A stretch of DNA of 64,000 nt. It comes from Isoetes taiwanensis (taxonomy: Eukaryota; Streptophyta; Lycopodiopsida; Isoetales; Isoetaceae). The position numbers were made by a program, and so were the translations under genes. Shown one piece after another: positions 22,151 to 33,500 of this stretch. Position 1 is the first letter of the stretch, and each line of letters opens with the position of its first letter. A model generated the notes under the pieces. That model saw nothing but the letters and a program-made list of their open reading frames with translations, was not told where the DNA came from and did no database searches. The stretch lies in the NCBI GenBank assembly GCA_021234155.1, contig JAJEKV010000002.1, forward strand, positions 24,175,159 through 24,239,158. The letters are read 5' to 3'.

Positions 22151-22799
22151 CTACTTATTAAGTCGCTTTGATGTAATGTTTTCCATGCTCATCATCACTG
22201 CATATGCTCTGCCATGCACCTGCAGCAGATTTTTTGCCAGATCTATGGTTATGATGCCTGCACTGCATTCCATTCCTCCCAAATTTAGGCTGCAGATGTT
22301 GCCCCTCATCTTATAATGGTTAACTATCATGGCAGAAAATGAAGGAGTCGGATTAAACAGACTGAAATTTACAACCAGAACTCCAACATCTTTAGGTTTA
22401 ACCCCTGTTTTTTTAATTTGTTCATTCAATGCACCAAACATTACATTTTCGACCTCCATGCGAGCTTTTTTCATGATCGGATTAGGAGGAACCCTGATCA
22501 CTGCCGGAGGTAGATATGTCTCATCTCCAAGGCCAGATCTGTCGATGATTTTCTGCTGAAAATCAAGGCTAGATTGGTTGAATGCGCCTGAAAGCCTTGA
22601 GCATTCAATGAAGAGAGCTTTAGGGGTTTTTTCTTTCGTCATCTGGCTTGTAACATGCAGAATCCACCAAGTAAACAGGGCGACGCCTAGACATGCAATA
22701 CAGAGTAGACCCAAAAACCAGAGCACCGGAACATATCAAAACACTTACTAGGTTAAACTGCAGATGGTGCCGTAGCTGGGCTATGTCTTTTGGCCCCAT
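22151..22799 (-). pseudogene. KCS: Truncated 3-ketoacyl-CoA synthase pseudogene
   Basis: KCS enzymes condense malonyl-CoA with long acyl-CoA in the ER for wax and VLCFA synthesis. Translation starts at an ATG at 22799 (MGPKDIAQLRHHLQFNLVSV), continues through a hydrophobic segment and RRRPVYLVDSACYKPDDERK, a typical KCS N-terminus, then shifts frame at a six-A run (22627-22632). The second frame runs 22650-22151 with ALFIECSRLSGAFNQSSLDF, GDETYLPPAVIRVPPNP, VNFSLFNPTPSFSAMIVNHY and GGMECSAG. The active-site Cys position is retained; the residue before it is Glu instead of the usual Gly. The match ends after SMENIT, so about 55% of a roughly 500-aa enzyme is missing, including the His and Asn catalytic residues. 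Not functional. Confidence 0.9.
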
Positions 22800-22869
22800 T
22801 TGGCTCAGCTCTGTGGAATCGATGAGACGCCGAACTTAGAGGAGAGAGACGAGGCGCCTTGCACCTTGC

Positions 22870-23255
22870 CGCCCAAGCCTTGCGTCGCCGCCTCAAGTTT
22901 ACAAACACCTCAAGCCTTGCGCCGCCGCCTCAAGAAACTAAAATTGTATTCTAGAATACAGTTGGAATCATCACACGTTCTAAAAAAGACGTATAATGTA
23001 CTTTCTGGACTCACCTCTCCATGATATCTCTACGTGAATCGGAATACAGTCTCAGGAAAGAAATTCGAAAGCGGGCACTAGCAACTGGAGCTCTGAGACT
23101 GGAATACAGACTTTTTAAACGTAGGCAATGGAACCTTCTATTGTTCTATGTAAAGTGGAATACACATGTCCTGACTGTCTTGGTCTAGTGTATTCCGAAA
23201 TAGGTTTTCATTTCGCATTCAACTAGTTTTGTATTCTGAAATACGTTTTCCTTCG
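22870..23255. repeat. Short GC-rich direct repeat and cluster of GTATTC/GAATAC sites
   Basis: CAAGCCTTGCG.CGCCGCCTCAAG occurs twice (about 22874 and 22911). Downstream are GTATTCTAGAATAC (22947-22960) and at least five half or mutated copies (23041, 23101, 23157, 23190, 23231), the same motif that marks the methylase locus. Confidence 0.7.
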
Positions 23256-23461
23256 CTTTTACTAGTACTTGTACATTTAACACCACTGCTTATGCCTCTC
23301 CACTATTGTGCAAATGACAAATTGTGGAAAACTGAATTTGGTCTTGTTAAGATTCCCAGAAGACATAGAATATCTAGACATATAATTTGTTATTGTTAAA
23401 GAAATTGTTATTAATATATGGGTTTATTTTGTTTGATCATATACATCCCCAAATAATCTCA

Positions 23462-23560
23462 CACAAATTTTTGGGTTGCCCCTAGGGGGGCAAACCCATG
23501 TGGGTTTTTGGCATATCCTAGGTATATGCTAGAATATCCCTAGGATATACTGGTGACTGC
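23462..23560 (-). repeat. Dispersed repeat, inverted copy of 12600-12690
   Basis: Read on the minus strand it has ATATACCTAGGATATGCC, CCCACA, then GGTTTGCCCCCTAGGGGCAA and CCCAAA. The plus strand at about 12610-12680 has ATATACCTGGATATGCCCAC and GGTTTGCCCTAGGGGCAACC. Both lie beside other repeats; the family is not identified. Confidence 0.7.
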
Positions 23561-24310
23561 TACAAACCTATTCTTCCCTGTAAATTCTCGGTCAGCTGCG
23601 TTGTGGGTCAGGGATGCTTGAACTGGCTAACTGGAAGACAGACGAAGCTCCAATCTTGCATTCCTTATTTCTGTGTGTGCCACAGGCTTTTATGTTTGGT
23701 CCTTTTCTTAACCTTTTGCCCTTTGGTCGCGAGTCCTTTGTTTCTGCAGAAAGGTTTCATCTTTTCCTTTTGGTCGATGGTGGAGGGAGAAGAAAGGCGT
23801 ATCTATCCTTACGCTACGGTTTGGTTCTGATAATTCCAAGATTGATTATGCCTTCCTTGTTCATGAAATTGTGTGCTTTTAAGTTGCTGTTTGCAAATAT
23901 ACAAAGCAGCTCTCATGCCTATAGTCCAAGTTTATAAACCAAAACTCTAGTTACTGGATGTAAGTACGGGAATAATTGCATAGCATAAACCTTTGAGCTT
24001 ATGAAATCGGAATTGCAGTAAGTTTCGGGCTACTTTGACGCACATACCTTCCATTTTGAGGAAGACCTTGCATTGGCATGGTTTTGATTTGCTCAATTTC
24101 CTTAGTCTAGTTTTTACTTTCCGCCTAGTAATCGTTATTTGCTTTCAAGCGGCAATTTATAAACCCCGAAATCAACAAAAGTGTATCATGTTTGTGTTCA
24201 AAGTGTGCTTGTTTCTTTGGGTTGACGTGTGGCAAGCCATGGTCTAACTATTGAAAAAGTATGAAATGGCCACCATATATGGTCACCCTCTGGTCGTGGA
24301 GGGTTGATTT
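23561..24310. other. Spacer, no gene supported
   Basis: Two overlapping open frames (23603-23937) are hydrophobic and show no recognisable domain. The interval otherwise appears as ordinary AT-rich spacer preceding the ABCB remnant. Confidence 0.35.
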
Positions 24311-24314
24311 AAGC

Positions 24315-26270
24315 AGAGGTATCCCGTTGGATGCAAACGGGTGAAAGACAAACAAATGAGACTAAGAATTAGATACACGAGGCAATGCTCAACCAAGATG
24401 TTGGATTTTTTCGATACGCAGGCAAGGGCAGGTGATGTGGTTGGAAGAATATCTAGCGACATGTTAATTATACAAGAGGCTATTATGAGAAGAAGGTTCT
24501 TTGTCTGCCCCCATTGCTCTGATCTCAAGGCATGATTTTTCGATGCTTAAGCAAAATATGTTCATGATCAGGTGACTTTAGGGGTTGTGACAGATGGGTC
24601 TATTCTTACATTTCATGTCGACATTTGTTGAGGGTTCATATTTGGGTTCATAACGCTATGGCGATTAGGTGTTGTAACACTTGGCATCCTTCCCTGTAAT
24701 TGCGATTTCTGGTGGTCAGATGCCTATGCACTCACCCGGTGTTACTTCCAAGAGCCAAAGCATATGCAACTGCAGGAAGCATAGCGAACAGGTACATGCC
24801 CATCAAATTTTTACCTCCTTTTAAGTTGATTTTTGAAACATAAATCAATAGCACAGTTTGAAGTCTAAGAAATTTAATTGCAAGACTTAGGTTTGCTTTT
24901 ATCATGTACGATTTCAATAACACTTTGGCAGCATGTGCTATTTCACAAGCACGGATTGTCTATTCTTTTTTGTGGGGAGACAAAACAATTAGCAGATTTA
25001 TGCTAAAGCATTGAAGTCCACACTCAATTGGGTTATAAAGCTGGGATTGCCAAAGGTTTGGGTATATGATTTACATATGGAATTTTCTTCTCGTTCTTTG
25101 GGCACTTTTGATGTGGTATGGAGGCGCCCCTCATCGACAAGGACATGCCAATGGTGGCAAAGTTCTTACGTCAATGTTCGGCCGGCCATAGTTTTTGGCA
25201 TGTATGTTAAGCTCTCTAACCACAAAAGTAATAAGATCATCAAGAATGATATGGTCAAGAATGATATGGAAGTTTGCATGTTTAATTATTAGTGGTAATT
25301 GTTGTGAAGATCTTTGGGTCAAGCTACTCCAAGCATTGCGGCATTTTCAAAAGCAAGGGTAGCTACTTATCAACTCATGCGGTGATTAACCATAAGCCTA
25401 CAATAAACGTTGATAGATTGAAGGGCAAGGTGTTAACTGTTGTACAAGGAAACATTGAATTCGCGAATGTCTCTTTCTAGTTATCCTTCAGACTGATGTG
25501 GCCATATTTGAGAACCTTTGTCTTCAAATACCGCCAAAAAAAAAGCGATGGCAAAGTGGTAGGAGGTAGTGGTTCGAAAGAGCACAATTATCTCACTCAT
25601 TGAGAGGTTCTATGATCCGACTTCAGGTGCAAATGAAATCCTTTATGCCGGGTGTCTATATCTGCAAAGAAAGGGTCTTATACATTGATGTTTTGATATA
25701 GGGAAGGTGCTACTTGACAACCATGATATTAGGACCTTGCAGTTAGATTGGCTCGTAACATTTTATGGGTCCCGGTTAATCGAGGAACCAGCTTTGTTCG
25801 TAAACAACATTTGAACAGTAACATACTTTACGGCAAACGGGGATGCAACTATTGAGGACATTGAAAAGGCTGCAATATCTCGCAAATGCACATAGCTTTA
25901 TTAGCCAGTTTCCGGATGGGTACAAAACTCGTGTTTCATTATTTAGGTTCCATTTTATGCTCAATATCTTTCTATATTGCTTTAGACACATAGTATCAAT
26001 ATGTTTCAAAGTCCTGTTATCATCGGTTTTTCTCTCCAGCTTATGGTAAAATGCTCATAGTCCCCGGGATGATATAGGTTGGTGAGCGTGGCGTGCAACT
26101 TCGGGGGACAAAAGCAGAGGGTTGCAATAGCAAGGGCCATGCTGAAGGATCCTTCTATTCTTCTTCTTGATGAAGCCACAAGTGCTTTGGATGCGTAATC
26201 GTAACATGTCGCCCAAGAAGCTTTGGATCACCTCATGATAGGGCGGACAATCATTGTTAATAAGATCCAC
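24315..26270 (+). pseudogene. ABCB: ABCB (P-glycoprotein-type) transporter pseudogene, TMD1 and NBD1
   Basis: ABCB proteins are full-size membrane exporters, including auxin transporters. Exon-like pieces in order: TMD1 coupling segment DVGFFDTQARAGDVVGRISS (about 24390-24460); AKAYATAGSIANR (about 24755-24795); a TMD stretch with IYAKALKSTLNWVIKLGLPK (about 25000-25060); HKPTINVDRLKGKVLTVVQG plus NIEFANVSF (25393-25480); a decayed Walker A near 25560-25600 with SLIERFYDPTSGA after it; DATIEDIEKAA; then [20 protein letters not shown] and [13 protein letters not shown] (Walker B and D-loop, about 26110-26200). Numerous stops and frameshifts. Same strand as NBD2 at 29.6-30.5 kb. Confidence 0.88.
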
Positions 26271-26639
26271 ATGCAATGTTGCATGTACTGTAGAAATATT
26301 TGAAAAAAATTAACCCCCGCAACTAAAAAGGACATAAGCATGCACTGTAGAATATTTGAAAATAACCCTCTTTGCCCTAAAATTTGTCCACAGAAAACCA
26401 GGATACGTTCAATCGTCTGTGAGTAGATGCCATCTATTCAAGCGCTATAGCATTTGTGTAGTGTAATCCATGTTTTCGGAGCCCGTGCCTTCATAATTGC
26501 TATTTTCAGTAATTTGAGAAGAAGGCAGAATATGTTGGCCGTGATGTAACTTCTCATTACAGAACGGAGAAAGCTCGATAACACAAGATAGAAGAAAGTC
26601 ATATGTCGAACATAAGAAGCTCAACCATGTAATTGAGCC

Positions 26640-28740
26640 TTCAAATGACAAGGTTTGAAGACGTAAAACACCATTGTAATGTACGGGAAGCTGCTTGAAA
26701 ATGGAATAAGACCCGATGTTTCCATCTTAGTTGCTGCATTGAGGGAATGTAGTAGTTTGAGAGACCTTTTATACCGAACAAAAATTCATGCTGCCGGATC
26801 AATAGTGGGGATCATGCATGCTGTGTGGTGGTTAATACCCTAGTGCATATGTATACTAAATGTGGTTGCAGATTACATGCCCATCTAATCTTTAACAGGA
26901 TACCGAGCATGATTTGGTGTCTTGGAATGATGTAATATTTGGGTATTCAGGAGGATAGAGATTGTAAGTTGCCCCGCGGCAACTATGTTTCGTGATGCAG
27001 GAAGAAGGTTTTATACCAAATTCTATAACTTACATTGTCGTGCTTAAGGCATGTGCTAACCGCGGCAAAGAATAGAAGAGAGTAGTCAATCTACGGACAA
27101 ATTTGTCAACGTGAGAATATTTGGAGAATGCTATAGCAGTCCGCTCTCAAATTGTGAAGAGTGTCCATAAGTTAAATATTTTTGTGGGAAACACTCCGAT
27201 TGATAATGTATTTTAAATGTGGGAGCATAGCACATGCTCGCCATGTCTTTGACAACATGCCTTGTCATGATCCGGTGTCATGGACCGCTATGATATTTGG
27301 TTACGCAGTGGCGGTCGAGTGAGTTATCTCTCGCAACTATTTTCGTGCATGCAAGATGAAGGCATTAAACCAGATGCCCAAATTTATGTTGTCGCACCAA
27401 GGCATGTGCTCTTTGTGCAGCCAAAGAAGAAAGCGCCAAGTCGATGGGATATGCATGAAGATAGGATGTCTTGAGAAGACTTTATTATCCACTCAGCCTT
27501 GCAAAGCACGTGACTTCAACTGATATTTTTGTAGCAAGCACCCCGGTTGATATCTATGCCAAATGTGGAAGCATGCTTCATCTTGCAGAGTCTTTGATAG
27601 TTTAGAGCATTGCAATGTCGCCTTATGGAATGCTTTGATTTTTGGATATGCAAATTGGGGAAAGCAACATAGCTCTGCAAGTCATCCTTATGTGTATGCA
27701 AGAGGAAGGTTTCACGCCTTATCCGCAAAACCTATGTTGCTGTACTCAAGGCATGTATGACCGTGGGCCAAATGAAGAGTATATACAAGTTGATGGAAAA
27801 CGTTTGAAAATGGAGTCCTTGCGTAAGGCTATAGCAATACACTCAAGTTGCAAAGAGTGGTCAAGAGTTAGACCTTTTGTGGCAAGCTCCCTATTGGATA
27901 TGTATGCCAAATGTGGGAGCATGGGACATGCCCGCATGGTCTTTTGACAGATGCCATTTCAGGATGTGGTGTCTTGCAATGCCATCATGTTTGGATATGC
28001 GTAAACCGGGAATGCAATTTGGTTCTCCAATTATTTGCTCAAATGCGTAATCAAGGTTTTGTGCCCGATGCTCGAACTTATCTTGCTACCCTAAAGGCCT
28101 CATGGAGATCCGGGGGCCTTGGAAACTGGAAAAAGATCCATGTCCAAATTTGCTCTGCTTTGGACTTCAAAATGATATAATTCGCAAGTTGTTTGGTTGG
28201 TTTTTATGGTAAATGTGGAAGCCCTGGTTGATGCTAGGGAGGTCTTTGATGGAATGCATACAAGGGATTTGGTGACATGGAATGCCATGCTAGCAGGATA
28301 TGCATCCCAAGGGATACCGGGCAATCTCTTTGACCGTTTGATAGGATGCAAAACGAATGCTCGATGCAGATGGCGCCACATTTCTTTCTGTCCCTAACAA
28401 AGATGTAGTCATGCCGCCTTGTTCACAAGGGTAAAGAGTATTTTCAGGCTATGTGTTTGTGCCATATGATCATACCTAACATCAAACATTATACCGTATG
28501 GTAGATCTTCTTGTTCGAGCCAATTATCCGGATGACGCATAGTGGTGACGAAGAAAATGCCTTTGTAGCTAACATGTCGAAGATGGAGAACAGTGTTAGG
28601 TGCTTGTCGTAAAAATGGAAGAACATAGTGGGCGGAAGGATTTCTTTTGAGTCTATGCTAGAACTGGATGAAATAGATGCTTCATTTTTATGTGTGGTTT
28701 CTAGTATCTATGGAGATTTTGAGATGTGAGAGTAGAATGC
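26640..28740 (+). pseudogene. PLS-type pentatricopeptide repeat protein pseudogene
   Basis: PPR proteins bind organellar RNA and direct editing or processing. Repeats are readable in several frames: LLENGIRPDVSILVAALREC (about 26690-26750), ALNQMPKF (about 27365), LLDMYAKCGSMGHARMVF (about 27890-27945), LFAQMRNQGFVPDARTYLAT (28030-28090), FYGKCGSLVDAREVFDGM, then TRDLVTWNAMLAGYASQG (about 28200-28315). An E-domain-like tail with YTVMVDLLVRANYPDDA follows (about 28485-28540). Frequent frameshifts and stops rule out function. The P, L and S motif pattern and the closing segment identify the plant PLS subclass; no DYW is seen. It sits between two halves of an ABCB gene on the same strand. Confidence 0.85.
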
Positions 28741-29246
28741 TAAAATATGGTCATGAAAAGGAAAGACTGATGCATGCCGTAACGTAAACACTCGACTAAA
28801 AAAAATCGAAAGCAGGCTGGGAAAGATAGATGTTGTAGCAGAGCCGCAACATTGCTATTTTCCTCCTATCGGTGTTTGAGGATTTATTAGCGTAAAATAT
28901 ATCTCCAAAGACCCGCTAAATTACATTACACATTATTCAAGTAGTGATGATGACGTGAGACTACATCTCTTAGGAAGAGGTTTTTCCAAAATAATTGGCC
29001 AGTATATGACGTGATTTGGGCTTACACAATTTCACAGTTATCCAGTTTGTGTTGAACACACAGCGGGGAATTCAAAGTTGTGGTAGGAGGGGCCAATTCT
29101 TAATGAGCCTTAGGAGATGGCATAACTTTGTCTTTTGAAATTGTACACAAGTGGTAATCGTTTCACGTGGCATAATCACAAATAAGTGGATGCTCATTTT
29201 GGTCTCTTCTTTATCTCAACCCACATGTGTATAGTTTTAAGAGATA

Positions 29247-29274
29247 CTAGTAATGGTGCCCAGTGTTGCTGGGC
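29247..29274 (-). mobile_element. Helitron-like 3' terminus (minus orientation)
   Basis: On the minus strand the order is hairpin GCCCAG-loop-CTGGGC (29274-29258), a short AT-rich spacer, CTAG, then T. Helitrons end in CTRR preceded by a GC hairpin and insert between A and T. Body would extend to higher coordinates, over the ABCB NBD2 remnant. The partner TC end is not identified. Confidence 0.55.
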
Positions 29275-29639
29275 GTAATTTGGGAGCCTGTAAATGTTTT
29301 AGACATAATGAGAAAATCGTGCAGTATCAATTTAACATTTCTACTCTTTTCTCGTAATTTCTGTACAAAGGAAAAAAATGAACAGCTGCCAAGAACATGC
29401 TATTGGATTCGTTCATTTAGGTGTTGGCAAAGTATAGCTTGAAATCCCTTCAATTATGGGAGGGTGATGTCTGTGCATTCACATCATCTGTATCATTTTT
29501 TGTAGGTGCCTGTAAAGCAAAAGCATGATGCTAATTGATACATTATTTTGGATGCTTGTAAAACAAAAGCATGCTGTTAGTTGATACATTTTTTTGAATG
29601 CAACAGAATATATGTCTTATCTTAGGGTTGATCACGATC

Positions 29640-30545
29640 TTAGAGTACGCAAACAACACCCTCCACCCACAACCACCCTCCACGGCCAGAACTCACCCTC
29701 CACGGGCCATGAAATCTGTTTTCAAGATTCTTGACCGAAAAACCAAGATTGAGCCAGATAGCACCGAGGGTGAGCAGGTATATTAAATAAAAGGAGAACT
29801 TGAATTTCAAAAAGTAGTTTTTTACTACCCAACCAGGCCAGATGTACTCGTATTCAAGAATTTAAATCTGAAAGTGCATTCAGGACAGTCTCTTGCTATA
29901 GTTGGGGCTAGTGGATCAGGAAAGAGCTCTGTTGAGCTTAGTGGAGAGGTTTTATGACCCTGTAAATGAGAGAATACTTGTGGATGGAAAAGACATCAGA
30001 ATGCTAAATCTGAAATCATTTCATCGTCATGTAGGTCTTGTCCGCCAGAGAGCCCGCTTTTTTTTTATACTAGTATATATGAGAATATTCTTTATGGTAA
30101 AGAAAATGCATCAGAAAGTGAAGTGATTGAGGCAAGAAAAAAGCAGCCAATGCTCATAACTTTGTGAGCTCATTGCCCGCAGGATATAAAACAAAAGTTG
30201 GCGAGAGAGGTGCCCAACTCTCCTGTGGCCAAAAGCGGAGAGTGGCAATTGCTCGTGCAAATCCTCAAGAATCCAATGATTCTTCTTTTGGATCAAGCAA
30301 CTAGTGCCTTGGATGTAGAATCAACGATTGTGCAGACGCCTCTTGAAGCTAATGAAAGGAAGGATCGACCATAGTGGTAGCACATCGCCTTTCCACCATA
30401 AAAAAAAAATGCGCACAAGATTGCAAAGTGATTCAAGATGGTAAAATTATTGAACAGGGTGCTCATGAGGACCTTTGTTGAAAACAACCGATGGTGCCTA
30501 TTATCGCCTAGTCAAGCTTCAACAAGGGAACAACAGAGTTAGTTA
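29640..30545 (+). pseudogene. ABCB: ABCB transporter pseudogene, NBD2
   Basis: The segment AMKSVFKILDRKTKIEPDS leads into [23 protein letters not shown] (Walker A, about 29895-29930), [20 protein letters not shown], a Q-loop region, then [20 protein letters not shown] (signature, usually LSGGQ) and [13 protein letters not shown] (Walker B; the usual catalytic Glu is Gln). The end of the protein (TDGAYYRLVKLQQGNN, about 30490-30535) is recognisable. One-base indels break the frame at about 29930, 30240 and elsewhere. It is the C-terminal quarter of the same type of transporter as 24.3-26.3 kb, probably the same ancestral gene, with TMD2 missing between. Confidence 0.88.
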
Positions 30546-33500
30546 GCAGATAGATAGCACAAAATCATAAATTGATCGTTAAAGATCGTGGCATCGGTGA
30601 TCAAGTGATGGATCCATCAGCCTATCACCCCTGCTTGCCACTTTAAGGCATACCATCCCGATTTTCCCTATGACAAAGTTGGTTATTTTCTTTTGGGCGC
30701 GTGAATGCATGGGATCGCAATTTGCCATTACGGGCAAAAGGCAACTCGATTAATTCTTTATTGATAAAGCACGCAGGAAATAATTTCAAGCTAAAGTCTT
30801 TCAACCAAATAGATACTGTGTGTGAGGCAGGGTTCCAAAAATATTTGAGGTATAACCAGAAAATTTGCCTGTGTATGTTAGTGTATGCCGGATTTCCTAT
30901 ATGCTAAAGTTCAAATATACCGGATTTTATATATAAACTCTGCTTTTGCTACTATTTTTTTCCTGGCATGTAAAAGCGTTTTGCTACTTTAATAGAAATA
31001 AGAAAACAATGGCCCAAAGATTTGCTAAGAATTGCACGTCTAGATTTTTATATCTAATGAAACATGAGAAAATATAGTCCTCATGAGTTGAACTTGAGCA
31101 AGAAACTAGAAAAGTAGCAAGAAAGTAAAAAAGTTTTGCTTTGCATCCAAGTGGAATTCATTAAATCTGCACAAAGGAAAGCAAAGAACAACACTGTTCA
31201 AAAGAAAGATTTGAAGCATGTAATCTATCCAGAACAAAAACAACTCAACACAACATAGGTGTTGGCGCTATCATCGCACCCAACACTTCACATAACACTA
31301 CATGACAATAAGGGATAACACTACACGACAATAAGGGTGTTGGTGTCATCATCTCACCAGCATCCTAAAGCATACCAGCTTTAAACACAAGTAAAAAAAT
31401 TAAGTTTAAACGAAACAGTTTATGTAATTGACTCCAAATTGGCAAATTTAAATACGCAAAATACTAATTTACGGTCTGTGAATGTTATCCTTCCTATATA
31501 TAAAATTATTAGAAAAAAAACGGTTACAAAAAGGGCCATTTCGAATTATCTATATCTATTTTTGGCGTCGGAATAGCCATTTCCGGGTGTTCGTGTGGGG
31601 CTTAGATGGATTTTTATTTTGGGAGTCTTTTATGAGGTCGGACGGGCTCTACTCAAACCAAGCTACGGCGACCAAGCTAACTTAAAGTCTCCGGCACTAA
31701 GAATGTTTGGTATTCTCCGGTTTCTCTATAAACAGGCGTTTTTTTCAGGGCGATGTTTTTCTCATAATTTGATGTGCACTGTTTAGACGGACTGGGCAGC
31801 TCCAAACATCATAGAAGAAGCAGAAAACCGTCACCTATTCCCCAATCGCTTTATGAACCAAGTAATTTTTCTTTTGTTTCGTTTTGATAATTTGATTTCC
31901 TGAAGCACGCTACTGGCATCGGAAGGCCGGACTCATAATGTGCTGATGCAAACTTCTGGAAAGGGTAAACGACCTAATAAGTTTTAATTTGGAGCTGGGA
32001 TTGTTTTAATTTAAGACTAGGATAGTCAGAAATTACCAAAGCAGCTTTCGCAGATTGAGCTTTCTTACCTAGAAGCTATCCGTGGCTGGACGATGTAGTT
32101 TGAATCTAGATTTTATATTGAGGGCATGAAAAATCTGTTGATTCTATGGTCTTATGGGTACTTAGTTTATTTCCACGATTACAGAGCCGGCGAACAAACT
32201 TGCATTTCCTTCGACCTGAAAAAATATATATATGATTATTAGAGATGGAATTAGATATATCTATGTTTAAAAAAAACATACATCTTTTACCTTCTATGCT
32301 TTTGGTGAATCCGGCGTTGAATTTTGGATTTTGAATCGGTGGGCTTAAAAAAAGCAGAAAATACAAAGTTGATCGAGTAGGTTAGAGCATCTAGACCTAA
32401 ACCCATCCACCATAATTGTGAAGAGGGATGGCCAATATTAAGGTCTTGGAATTTAGGGCTATGTTTGCAAAATAAAAAAGCTTTGTAATTAATGCGCTTT
32501 TGAAGAGTTAAATTTTGGTGAAGAAAGCCATTGAATTTTGGATTTTGAATCGGTGGCTTTTAAAAAAAATTTTGTAAACCCCAAAGCATGAACGAGTAGG
32601 TTACTTTGAGCATTGAAGACCTAATTGTGGTTCCACCATCGTGAATAAAATTTGATCCTTCTCATTTGAGTTTCCATTAGAATTTAGGGCTAAAAAATGC
32701 AAAATATCCAAGCGAAGTTCATATTTAAATTGATCCGTGATTTCGTCCATCTAATATGTGGCGTGGAAGCCGCTCTAATGCATTGATTCGCAGGGCTAAA
32801 ATCACCTGATTTAAACATTTCAAGCCGGCCTTCACTCACTCTGTTTTTGTGCTTCAATCTGGTTCAATTTCTATCTTCTGGGCAATTTGATTAGTCATCT
32901 AGTTCATGGATCAATCACAGGAGTTTCGAGCAATTCTGCTTGGAGGCAGCTTAGGGCCTCGTTTTGCTGCAGGATCTTCTTTTCTTTTTCAGATAATATA
33001 CTACAATCAAAATCGTTATTTGTTTGGGGCTTCTGTGCGCATATCTGGCCATGGTAGCATAGAAGCTCTCTATTGTCTTTGTCTGTTTAAAGAACCCCAG
33101 ATATGCTGGGCTTCTGAAAAGAAGTTAAAATTTTTTAGAGTAGAGGCTGGCTTGGCAAAGGCTAGCGAATTTCTTCATGCTGGCTTGCCAACGCCAGTGA
33201 ATTGGCCTCTGCATAAATAATTTCTTTTGCCTTCGTCATCACACTAGCAGAGTTCAACCTCGGATTTAAGAATCCAACGCTGTAATTCGTGAGTTCAGAG
33301 CTAAATCTGGGCCTATATAAACAATAGAATTGCAGAGTTCAACTTTGGGTCCAGAAACCCAACACGCCAAAATTGCCCAATCGACCAAATCTAGCTGCTA
33401 ACCACCCAGTTTCATTTTAGATATAAGGACCCAGCAAGACGAAACGCATCCAATTGTGAATCTGAGTACAATAAAATGGATTATCTAGTGAACGTGGGAG

